Assembly: GCA_002337925.1 (NCBI GenBank)
Contig: DDHB01000025.1
Coordinates: 9,001 to 16,179, forward strand
Direction: 5' to 3'
Length of the DNA stretch: 7,179 nucleotides
From: Sporomusaceae bacterium UBA1887
GTDB lineage: Bacteria; Bacillota; Negativicutes; Sporomusales; DSM-15969
In this document: positions 1-6,219 of the stretch, piece by piece
How positions within the stretch are numbered: the first letter of the stretch is position 1
Layout: each line of letters starts with the position of its first letter
Position numbers and translations under genes: made by a program
The notes under the pieces: generated by a model
Told to the model about the DNA's origin: nothing
Databases searched by the model: none
Seen by the model: only the letters and a program-made list of their open reading frames with translations

Positions 1-991
1 TTAAACCGGTAAGGACTTCTACTTTATCATCACCAATTAAGCCCGTAGTAACAGTTACATTTAGCGGCTGTCCGTCTTTAAGAACTTGAACATAGCGAGT
101 ACCTTTATTCTCTTTAATCACGGTTAAGGGAACAAGCAGTGCATTTTTCACCTCACCGGCATGGATAGTGACCCGGGCCGTCATCGTTGGCTTTAGGCCC
201 TCTGCTGTGTCTACATCAATAATAACGGGATAATACACAACATTTTGCTGTATATTTGCTTTCTGCGATATATTGGAAACCGTACCGGTAAAAATACGGC
301 CTGAGTAAGCATCTACAGTAAAGGTGACCTGCTGGCCTTCAGTAACTTTGCCAATATCTGATTCATCAACCTGTGTTTCAATTTGCATTTTAGACATATC
401 CGCAATTGTCATCAGCACCATTGGTGTTGAAATCCCCGGAGCCACAGTCTGCCCAGCAGGGACAGGCTTGCCGATTACAGTACCTGCAATCGGTGCTTTA
501 ATAATTGTATCTTCTAATTGAGCTACCGCATCATCGCTGGCGGCCCTAGCTACTTCATAATCCATCCGGGCAGCATCCAATTGCTGCAAAGCAATCGCTC
601 CGGAAGCACCTAATCGCTCAAGGCGAACCAAATTAGCCGAAGCATTATTCAGTCTTGATTGGGCCTGCATAACCAATGCCCGTAAATGGGTGTCGTCAAG
701 TACTGCAAGTACCTGACCTGCCGTCACCTGTTCATTTTCATTGACACCAACCTGTCGGATAAGACCGGTGATTTTCGAGCTGATATCTACACTATTTACC
801 GGCTTGATCGTACCTGTTGCTGCGACATACGAAATCAGTTCTCCCCGTTCGACAACTGCTGTCCGGACACTTACAGTGGGTTTGTTCTTATTTTGATACC
901 ATGTATAGCCTAGCTGAGCGGCTCCTGCTACAACAAGAATAGCAATCAGCCATTTTTTATACTTCCAAATTTTCTTTCCTAATGTAGCCAT
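1..991 (-). CDS. MacA-like efflux periplasmic adaptor (HlyD/RND-MFP family), 3' end cut by window
   Basis: 330 codons are present with no stop before the window edge. Residues 13-30 form one N-terminal hydrophobic anchor without a lipobox cysteine. A beta-barrel/lipoyl segment follows (VAATGTIKPV near 57-66, then VNENEQVTAGQVLAVLDD at 83-100), next a short helical hairpin (about 101-162), the returning lipoyl half (IIKAPIAGTVIGKPVPAGQ, 163-181), and a beta-barrel with TIADMSKMQIETQVDESDIG (195-214) and MTARVTIHAGEVKNALLVPL (270-289). These match E. coli MacA in order and wording. Such adaptors bridge an inner-membrane pump (ABC MacB-type or RND) to an outer-membrane TolC channel. The expected pump gene would lie beyond base 1, so substrate and partner are unknown. 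The ATG at 991 has a GGAGG at 999-1003 and its own promoter. The family call is firm; MacA rather than another subtype is inference. Confidence 0.9.
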   Translation of the reverse strand, partial: MATLGKKIWKYKKWLIAILVVAGAAQLGYTWYQNKNKPTVSVRTAVVERGELISYVAATGTIKPVNSVDISSKITGLIRQVGVNENEQVTAGQVLAVLDDTHLRALVMQAQSRLNNASANLVRLERLGASGAIALQQLDAARMDYEVARAASDDAVAQLEDTIIKAPIAGTVIGKPVPAGQTVAPGISTPMVLMTIADMSKMQIETQVDESDIGKVTEGQQVTFTVDAYSGRIFTGTVSNISQKANIQQNVVYYPVIIDVDTAEGLKPTMTARVTIHAGEVKNALLVPLTVIKENKGTRYVQVLKDGQPLNVTVTTGLIGDDKVEVLTGL

Positions 992-1028
992 TGGGGTCCC
1001 TCCATCCAAAATTATCTAACACTCTCTT

Positions 1029-1057
1029 ATTGTACGGTGTAAGGACACTACCGTCAA
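1029..1057 (-). promoter_or_regulatory. Sigma-A-type promoter of the MacA-like adaptor gene
   Basis: On the minus strand a TTGACG -35 box (1057-1052) is followed by exactly 17 bases and a consensus TACAAT -10 box (1034-1029), 38 bases upstream of the ATG at 991. It lies just downstream of the proA terminator hairpin, so the adaptor gene appears to be transcribed independently. The spacer carries an imperfect dyad (1034-1054) that could be an operator. Confidence 0.8.
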
Positions 1058-1086
1058 TGAAGTTTAATTGTATAACATGCCTTTGC

Positions 1087-1140
1087 TAAAATAAGAAATG
1101 AGCTGCCTGCACAATTACAAACAGCTCATTTCTTATTTTA
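1087..1140 (-). terminator. Intrinsic terminator after proA (perfect 19-bp hairpin)
   Basis: Arms 1087-1105 and 1122-1140 are perfect 19-base inverted repeats around a 16-base loop. On the minus strand the descending arm ends in a T-rich run (TTCTTATTTTA), so the U-tract is built into the stem. The hairpin starts 4 bases past the proA stop codon and separates proBA from the promoter of the adaptor gene. The A-rich opposite arm means it could also stop plus-strand transcripts. Confidence 0.85.
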
Positions 1141-1144
1141 TTTT

Positions 1145-2398
1145 TTAGCGAATTTGACCATCGCCATAAACAATATATTTAATACTGGTTAATTCCGGCA
1201 GACCCATAGGTCCCCGAGCGTGCATCTTTTGCGTACTAATACCAATTTCAGCACCAAAACCAAACTCAAAACCGTCAGTAAATCGGGTGGAAGCATTAAT
1301 ATAGACAGCGGCTGCATCCACTTCCTGCAGAAATCGGCGGCCATTGGCATAATTGCTAGTCACAATCGCCTCAGAATGGCGGGTACTGTAGGCAGCGATA
1401 TGGTCCAGTGCAGTATCCATATCCGGCACGATTCGAATGGATAAAATAAGATCGTGATATTCGGTAGCCCAATCCTCTTCGGACGCAGGCTGGACAGCCT
1501 CGTGATATTGCCGGGTCTCTGGACAGCCGCGCAATTCCACACCTGCCTGATGATAGTCCGCAAGCAAGGCTGGCAGTAAGGCTGCTGCTGCCTTCTGATG
1601 AACAAGCAATGTCTCCATTGAATTGCAGACTGCCGGACGGGAGACCTTTGCATTAAAAGCAATTTTATGAGCCATCTCCACATCTGCACATGCATCAACG
1701 TAAGTGTGACAAATCCCCGTACCCGTTTCAATGACAGGAACTGTGCTATTTTCCACAACCATCTTAATGAGTCCGGCTCCACCGCGAGGAATAATAACAT
1801 CTACATATTGGTTGAGCCTGAGCAAAGCATTAACTGCCTGGCGATCAGTCGTTTCAATTAACTGAACAGCACCTAAGGGAATTCCCGCTAACCTGCATGC
1901 TCCGTTTAAAATCTGTGCAATAGCGGTATTGGAATGAATCGCTTCCGAACCACCGCGTAAAATACAGGCATTCCCCGACTTGAGACATAAGCCTGCAGCA
2001 TCAACAGTAACATTGGGACGGGCTTCATATATGATACCAATTACACCCAGTGGAACACGCATTTTACCAATATCCAGACCATTAGGGCGACGCTGCATAC
2101 CAAGTACTTCGCCTATGGGATCAGGCAAAGCAATGATCTGTCGCAAGCCATCTGCCATTGCTGCAATACGCGCTTCATTTAGCATCAGCCTGTCAATAAG
2201 AGAAGCCGTCATCCCCTTTTCCCTGCCATGCTGGATGTCAATTGCATTGGCAGCAAGGATTTGGGCACTATGTTCCTCCAAAGCATCAGCCATAGCGGCC
2301 AATCCCTGGTTTTTTACAGCAGTTGAAAGCGTAGCTAATTTGCGTGCAGCCTGCTTCGCCTGGCGGCCCTTATCAGTCAATTCTGCCAAGTACTCCAT
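1145..2398 (-). CDS. proA: Gamma-glutamyl phosphate reductase (glutamate-5-semialdehyde dehydrogenase)
   Basis: A 417-residue, full-length protein that catalyses the NADPH-dependent reduction of gamma-glutamyl phosphate to glutamate 5-semialdehyde, the second step of proline synthesis, in the cytoplasm. Landmarks are GVIGIIYEARPNVTVDAAGL (118-137), CILRGGSEA (145-153), VIETGTGICHTYVD (222-235), and the catalytic cysteine C258 in NAKVSRPAVCNS. The family signature reads ALDHIAAYSTRHSEAI (330-345), and the C-terminus has FEFGFGAEIGISTQKMHARGPMGL (377-400). The ATG at 2398 has AGGAGGAGAG just upstream, inside the 14-base gap after the proB stop, so the two genes are probably translationally linked. 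The gene ends in TAA and is followed at once by a terminator hairpin. Identity is essentially certain. It is intact even though the proB reading frame just before it is interrupted. Confidence 0.97.
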   Translation of the reverse strand: MEYLAELTDKGRQAKQAARKLATLSTAVKNQGLAAMADALEEHSAQILAANAIDIQHGREKGMTASLIDRLMLNEARIAAMADGLRQIIALPDPIGEVLGMQRRPNGLDIGKMRVPLGVIGIIYEARPNVTVDAAGLCLKSGNACILRGGSEAIHSNTAIAQILNGACRLAGIPLGAVQLIETTDRQAVNALLRLNQYVDVIIPRGGAGLIKMVVENSTVPVIETGTGICHTYVDACADVEMAHKIAFNAKVSRPAVCNSMETLLVHQKAAAALLPALLADYHQAGVELRGCPETRQYHEAVQPASEEDWATEYHDLILSIRIVPDMDTALDHIAAYSTRHSEAIVTSNYANGRRFLQEVDAAAVYINASTRFTDGFEFGFGAEIGISTQKMHARGPMGLPELTSIKYIVYGDGQIR

Positions 2399-2412
2399 AA
2401 CACTCTCCTCCT

Positions 2413-3540
2413 CTATACCAATACTACCATATTATCCCGGTGAATGATTTCATCATAAAGTTTACTGCCTAGCTTATCAATGATATCCTGCGTCTGAATA
2501 CCAGCAATCTTACGCACATCATCTGCTCCATAGTTTACCACACCGCGAGCTATTTCTCTGCCTTCAGCAGTTAAAACCCGAATTGTGCTTCCCTGTTCAA
2601 AATCGCCGTCAACTGTGGTAATGCCAGCTGGCAGCAAGCTTGAACCGGTAGTAATAATTGCCTGTTCACAGCCCTTATCAACGATTACAGATCCACGAAT
2701 ACGGGCACCAAATGCCAGCCATCGTTTACGGATATGAAGCCGGCTTTCTTTCGATAGAAATAAAGTCCCTACATTCGACCCGCTCAGGACCTCCCGTACT
2801 ACGCCATCACGAAATCCCGAGGCAATAACCATAACAACGCCGGAATTAACGGCTATTTTAGCTGCTTGTATTTTGGTGTACATCCCGCCTGTGCCACGCA
2901 TCGATCCCGGTCCCCCGGCTAAATCCTCAATCTCGGGTGTAATATCACCGATTTCTGGAATAAGGGCAGCTGTCGGGTCGCTTTGTGGATTAGCAGTAAA
3001 AACACCTTCCACATCAGACAAAATAATCAGCAAATCGGCGTCAACTATACTTGCCACCATTGCCGAAAGAGTATCATTATCACCAATTTTTAATTCATCA
3101 ACTGCTACTGCATCATTTTCGTTAATGATTGGAATTACGCCCATACTTAGCAGTGTCAATAGTGTGTTGCGGGAGTTAGCGTAGCGTTTTCGGTTAACAG
3201 AGTCTTCCCGGGTCAAAAGAACCTGCGCAACAATTTGGCCATATTCACCAAAAATCTTTTCATACGTATGAAGGAGTATTCCTTGCCCTACAGCAGCGGC
3301 AGCCTGCTTTTCCGGTATCGTCTTCGGCTTTTCTTTCAGTCCCAGACGATCCATTCCAGCGCTTACCGCCCCTGAAGTCACTAAGATAATTTCTTTGCCC
3401 TGGTTAGCTAAATCAGCCAGTTCCCGAACCAATCTTTCAATGCGTTGAAAATTTAATTTTCCTGTCGAATGGCTCAGCGTACTTGTTCACACTTTGACAA
3501 CAATTCGCTTTGCTGTAGGAATATTGCTTCTGGTAAGCAT
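2413..3540 (-). pseudogene. proB: Glutamate 5-kinase, frame interrupted by TGA at codon 18
   Basis: ProB phosphorylates glutamate to gamma-glutamyl phosphate, the first and feedback-controlled step of proline synthesis. Read from the ATG at 3540 (with AGGGGAGAGGG upstream and 12 bases after the yhbY stop), the frame gives a normal 375-codon family protein: RIVVKV at 12-17, TSGAVSAG at 55-62, INENDAV at 139-145, GDND at 153-156, GTGGM at 216-220, and a C-terminal PUA domain from about 282. However, codon 18 (3489-3487) is TGA where the family has the invariant glycine of the KxG(T/S)S nucleotide-binding loop; GGA needs only one base change. The only long open stretch afterwards starts at a TTG at 3432 with no good ribosome-binding site, and it would lack the first strand and glycine loop, so it is unlikely to be active. 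The rest of the frame is perfectly preserved, which suggests a very recent mutation or a sequence error. If it is an error, this is an ordinary functional proB. Confidence 0.85.
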
Positions 3541-3552
3541 AGCCCTCTCCCC

Positions 3553-3846
3553 TTATGACGGTAGCTCTATCCTGCTTTTTTCTTCATTGCGCTTATATAA
3601 GAGTCCATTACGGCCAATGACTTGTACCAATTCGGCCGAAGTTTCTTCTGCTAAATAAAGAAGTGCATCTTTCGGCTCTTCAGGACAATTGCGCAGAACG
3701 CGTACTTTTATAAGTTCACGAGCTTTTAAAGCCGCCTGAGCACTGTCTGCTACTGTATCAATAACACCGGCTTTACCAATCTGCACTACCGGGTCAAGCA
3801 CACTGCCCATTGCCCGTAAATGTCGTTTTTGTTTTCCTGTCAGCAT
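3553..3846 (-). CDS. yhbY: YhbY/YqeI-type CRM-domain RNA-binding protein
   Basis: A 97-residue single CRM-domain protein. Members of this family bind pre-50S ribosomal particles and are implicated in large-subunit assembly. Visible landmarks are the start MLTGKQKRHLRAMG, the GKxG turn in VVQIGKAGV (20-28), the helix ARELIKVRVL (42-51), and ELVQVIGRNGLLYKR near the C-terminus. I chose the ATG at 3846 because homologues such as B. subtilis YqeI begin MLTGKQKR. A TTG at 3858 in the same frame would add four residues, but it sits only 3 bases from the AAGGGAGAG motif. The gene begins 20 bases after the obg stop and ends 12 bases before proB, so it is cotranscribed. Being next to obg and downstream of ribosomal protein genes fits a ribosome-assembly role. 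Confidence 0.93.
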   Translation of the reverse strand: MLTGKQKRHLRAMGSVLDPVVQIGKAGVIDTVADSAQAALKARELIKVRVLRNCPEEPKDALLYLAEETSAELVQVIGRNGLLYKRNEEKSRIELPS

Positions 3847-3866
3847 ATGTAGTCCCAAACTCTCCC

Positions 3867-5138
3867 TTATGGTCTAAATTCAAATTCCATATCTTTAATG
3901 CGGACTGTGTCCCCTTCTTTTATGCCCCGTTCTTTAAGCGCTTCATCAATCCCCTGCTTACGCCAGATATTTTGAAAGCGCCGCAGTCCTTCATCATCAT
4001 CGAAATTCGTCATTGCAACTAATTTCTCCAGGTTTTTGCCTTCAACAACATAAGCACCGTCATCATCCCGGCGGATACTATATTCCTCATTTGGAGTAGG
4101 TTCATAAACGACTACCTCTTCCGTAGCTTCCGGTTCTTCTACGTACTCGGCAAGCATTTTCCAAGCCCGTTCCATTAATTCCGGCATTCCCTCGCCTGTA
4201 GCGGCAGATATCGGGAAAATCTCACGACCTTCTGCTTTCATAAACTCCGCTACCCGGTCAAAGTTTTCCTGCCCCTCGGGCAAGTCCATTTTATTTGCTG
4301 CAATAATTTGCGGTCTGCGAGCCAAGCGTTCATTATACTGCTGAAGCTCATGATTTATTTTCCGGTAATCCTCAATAGGATCACGGCCCTCCATACCAGA
4401 CACATCCAAAACATGAATCAGGACACGGGTACGCTCAATATGGCGAAGAAAATCATGTCCTAAGCCAACGCCTTCGTGTGCTCCTTCAATAAGGCCAGGT
4501 ATATCGGCCAGTACAAAGCTCTGCCCCTCTCTAAGACTTACCACACCAAGTATCGGACTTAGCGTAGTAAAATGATAGGCAGCAATTTCCGGTTTGGCAG
4601 CGGAAACACGAGCCAAAATACTCGATTTACCGACACTGGGATAACCAACTAATCCCACGTCAGCTAATACCTTTAATTCCAGATTCAGCCAGCGCTCTGC
4701 ACCAGGCTCTCCCCGTTCAGCAAAAGTTGGCGCCCGGTTGACACTGTTGACAAAGCGGGCATTCCCCCTGCCACCGCGTCCGGCTCTTGCTACTACTACT
4801 TCCTGACCAGCTTCTGTAAGGTCAGCTAAAATCTGGCCTGTTGCTTCATCCCGGGCAACGGTTCCCGGTGGAACAGCAATATACAGCGGCTCTGCTCCCC
4901 GCCCATGCATATTGCTGGTTTGACCATTTCCTCCGGCCAAAGCTTTAAACTGCCTTTTATAGCGAAAGTCTATTAACGTGTTGAGATTCTCATCAACGAC
5001 TAACACTACATCACCGCCGCGGCCGCCATCACCGCCACTTGGACCTCCTTTGGGAACATACTTTTCCCGCCGGAAGCTGGACATACCATTGCCGCCGTCA
5101 CCAGCTTTAACAAAAATTCGTGCGCGATCAATAAACAT
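3867..5138 (-). CDS. obg: GTPase Obg (CgtA), ribosome assembly and stress GTPase
   Basis: A 423-residue protein with the full three-domain Obg layout. The glycine-rich Obg fold covers about 1-158 (KAGDGGNG 11-18, REKYVPKGGPSGGDGGRGGD 24-43). The GTPase domain has G1 GYPSVGKS (165-172), switch threonines TT at 191-192, G3 DIPG (212-215), G4 NKMD (282-285) and G5 SAA (311-313). The C-terminal OCT domain begins near 350. Obg binds 50S precursors, interacts with (p)ppGpp signalling, and in Bacillus is required for sporulation initiation. I chose the ATG at 5138, which gives the family-typical start MFIDRARIFVKAGDGG and has an AAAGG motif 9 bases upstream. An in-frame ATG at 5147 lies directly on that motif. 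It follows spo0B as in B. subtilis. All nucleotide-binding residues are intact. Confidence 0.97.
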   Translation of the reverse strand: MFIDRARIFVKAGDGGNGMSSFRREKYVPKGGPSGGDGGRGGDVVLVVDENLNTLIDFRYKRQFKALAGGNGQTSNMHGRGAEPLYIAVPPGTVARDEATGQILADLTEAGQEVVVARAGRGGRGNARFVNSVNRAPTFAERGEPGAERWLNLELKVLADVGLVGYPSVGKSSILARVSAAKPEIAAYHFTTLSPILGVVSLREGQSFVLADIPGLIEGAHEGVGLGHDFLRHIERTRVLIHVLDVSGMEGRDPIEDYRKINHELQQYNERLARRPQIIAANKMDLPEGQENFDRVAEFMKAEGREIFPISAATGEGMPELMERAWKMLAEYVEEPEATEEVVVYEPTPNEEYSIRRDDDGAYVVEGKNLEKLVAMTNFDDDEGLRRFQNIWRKQGIDEALKERGIKEGDTVRIKDMEFEFRP

Positions 5139-5213
5139 TAAAATCATCCTTTAATGTGGAATCCAAAAAATACCTGATTTATCTTTAATATGTACGAGTT
5201 GGCCAAATTCTAG

Positions 5214-5438
5214 TCATGCTCCAGCTTTGAGCTGGCCTGTTATTTCTTCAGCTCTAAGAGTGAGTTCCTCTGTCCCAAGACCTTTAGGGTCCTTTGACAA
5301 CTCTTCAATATATATAAGCGCCTTATCCATTTTGCCTAATTGAATCATGGCATGAATAACCTGCAGATGATTAATAAAATCATGGCGTTGCATTTTCAAC
5401 AGCAAGAGTACTTCTTCTTTGACTTCAAGTTTAGCCAT
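5214..5438 (-). CDS. Short Spo0B-like phosphotransferase-domain protein
   Basis: A 74-residue helical protein. QRHDFINHLQVIHAMIQLGK (17-36) matches the N-terminal helical hairpin of Spo0B and Spo0B-type sensor kinases, with H19 at the phosphoacceptor position (RHD). In Bacillus, Spo0B passes phosphate from Spo0F to Spo0A at the start of sporulation. The position between rpmA and obg is the B. subtilis spo0B location. B. subtilis Spo0B is 192 residues and has a C-terminal ATPase-like domain; that domain is absent here, so only the dimerising, phosphorylatable hairpin remains. The start at 5438 is preceded by AAGGAAGGA with a slightly long spacing. The frame stops at TGA (5216-5214) but stays open for 20 more codons to a TAA at 5153-5151, next to the obg ribosome-binding site. 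Whether the phosphorelay role is kept is unknown, since many clostridial lineages phosphorylate Spo0A directly. Confidence 0.82.
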   Translation of the reverse strand: MAKLEVKEEVLLLLKMQRHDFINHLQVIHAMIQLGKMDKALIYIEELSKDPKGLGTEELTLRAEEITGQLKAGA

Positions 5439-5480
5439 ACATCGATCAGTCCTTCCTTATTATCGACACAATGTTATCTT

Positions 5481-5507
5481 CTTCGCTTAATATAGTAAAA
5501 ATCCTAC
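5481..5507 (-). promoter_or_regulatory. Candidate sigma-H promoter upstream of the Spo0B-like gene
   Basis: On the minus strand GTAGGATTT (5507-5499) matches the sigma-H -35 consensus RNAGGAWWW at every position. After 11 bases, AGCGAAG (5487-5481) matches the -10 consensus RNNGAAT at six of seven positions. The site lies 42 bases before the spo0B-like ATG and just after the rpmA terminator, where a new promoter is expected. A sigma-A alternative (TACTAT at 5497-5492) has no recognisable -35 box at 17-bp spacing. The assignment is pattern-based inference. Confidence 0.5.
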
Positions 5508-5525
5508 CAAAAGAAAGCTAAGGAC

Positions 5526-5556
5526 GATAAAAAGGATAAAAAAAGGATAAAAAAAA
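5526..5556. repeat. Short tandem repeat of GGATAAAAA-type units
   Basis: Three consecutive units on the plus strand: GATAAAAA (5526-5533), GGAT plus seven A (5534-5544), and GGAT plus eight A (5545-5556). On the transcribed strand this gives three successive U-runs separated by AUCC, directly behind the rpmA terminator hairpin. The unit nearest the hairpin supplies the terminator U-tract; the others may be backup release sites or slippage products. Confidence 0.7.
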
Positions 5557-5584
5557 GCAAACCTGCGGCGGTATGCCGCAGGTT
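5550..5584 (-). terminator. Intrinsic terminator of the rplU-prp-rpmA operon
   Basis: A perfect 10-bp GC-rich stem (arms 5560-5569 and 5575-5584, AACCTGCGGC) with a 5-base loop. On the minus strand it is followed by TGC and then an eight-T run. It lies 15 bases beyond the rpmA stop and separates the ribosomal-protein unit from spo0B-obg. Confidence 0.93.
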
Positions 5585-5599
5585 AAGACTTTATAAGCA

Positions 5600-5893
5600 T
5601 TAAATAGCAGTCTCTTCTACAGGATATACGCTAACTTGACGGTCAACGCGACCCTTACGTTCAAAAGAAACTTTTCCTGCGATTTTAGCGAACAGCGTAT
5701 CATCGCTGCCAATGCCTACATTATGTCCTGGATGGAACTTAGTACCACGTTGACGGACGATAATGCTGCCGGCAGTTACAACTTCTCCTGCCTGGCGTTT
5801 TACACCAAGGCGTTGAGCCGCACTGTCACGACCATTACGGGAGCTACCAACACCCTTTTTATGTGCAAATAACTGAAGGTCAAATTTAAACAT
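5600..5893 (-). CDS. rpmA: 50S ribosomal protein L27, with cleavable N-terminal extension
   Basis: A 97-residue protein. L27 sits at the peptidyl-transferase centre, where its N-terminal tail reaches the tRNA ends. Residues 1-9 (MFKFDLQLF) are the Firmicute-type extension removed by the protease Prp; cleavage before A10 would leave AHKKGVGSSRNGRDS, the universal L27 N-terminus. Other family landmarks are RLGVKR (28-33), GSIIVRQRGTKFHPG (42-56), DDTLFAK (64-70) and QVSVYPVEE near the end. The ATG at 5893 gives the expected extension and lies 8 bases from a strong AGGAGG. A GTG at 5902 in frame would overlap that site and add three residues. The prp stop TGA overlaps the ribosome-binding region, so the genes are tightly coupled. 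An intrinsic terminator follows. Confidence 0.97.
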   Translation of the reverse strand: MFKFDLQLFAHKKGVGSSRNGRDSAAQRLGVKRQAGEVVTAGSIIVRQRGTKFHPGHNVGIGSDDTLFAKIAGKVSFERKGRVDRQVSVYPVEETAI

Positions 5894-5898
5894 CTCAT

Positions 5899-6219
5899 TC
5901 ACCTCCTGTGTTCTTGAATTTGAACACTTTTAGGATAAGTGCTGGCAATTTCTTGAAGGCCAAGTAACATGGTCTCAAGAACAGCCTGCGTTCGTTCATC
6001 CGGCGGACCGGTTAGTTCCATTAGAAGTTTTCCACTTGTGATATCAAGTGTAAATTGGCGCTTTAAATACCGTTCCAACCCTAAAACAGCAGCCTGCGTC
6101 AGTGCAGAAACACCGGCACAGACGATGTCATGTCCTTTGGGAGCAACATTGGCATGTCCGCTTACACGAAAACCAATAATGGCTTCGTCTGCTTCACGCA
6201 TAATTTGCACTTTAATCAT
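5899..6219 (-). CDS. prp: Ribosomal-processing cysteine protease Prp (YsxB)
   Basis: A 106-residue cysteine protease that removes the N-terminal extension of ribosomal protein L27, whose gene lies directly downstream. The catalytic pair is visible: H22 in FRVSGHAN and C34 in GHDIVCAGVSAL, at the same positions as described for Staphylococcus aureus Prp. The remainder (ALTQAAVLGLE, then a long C-terminal helix GLQEIASTYP) fits the family, and the length is typical. The ATG at 6219 overlaps the last base of the rplU TAA stop (TAATG), which indicates translational coupling. The gene ends in TGA within the AGGAGGTGA that serves as the rpmA ribosome-binding region. This TGA must act as a stop, because read-through would run out of frame through rpmA. 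Confidence 0.95.
   Translation of the reverse strand: MIKVQIMREADEAIIGFRVSGHANVAPKGHDIVCAGVSALTQAAVLGLERYLKRQFTLDITSGKLLMELTGPPDERTQAVLETMLLGLQEIASTYPKSVQIQEHRR

Noticed and set aside
1360..1800. 146-codon open frame overlapping proA on the same strand.
   Set aside because: It is a shadow of proA in another frame with no recognisable domain; proA itself is intact and full length.
1980..2447. 155-codon plus-strand open frame antisense to the proA start.
   Set aside because: Low-complexity composition typical of antisense reading of a coding gene, and no family resemblance.
3487..3489. Selenocysteine at the proB TGA.
   Set aside because: The family residue here is glycine, not cysteine, and I saw no convincing selenocysteine-insertion hairpin just downstream.
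3487..5216. UGA recoded as glycine (as in some candidate-phylum bacteria), suggested by in-frame TGA codons in proB and after the Spo0B-like gene.
   Set aside because: prp ends at a TGA embedded in the rpmA ribosome-binding region, and reading through it would run out of frame across rpmA. Glycine codons are the usual GGN elsewhere and no other gene contains an internal TGA. The gene set is ordinary Firmicute.
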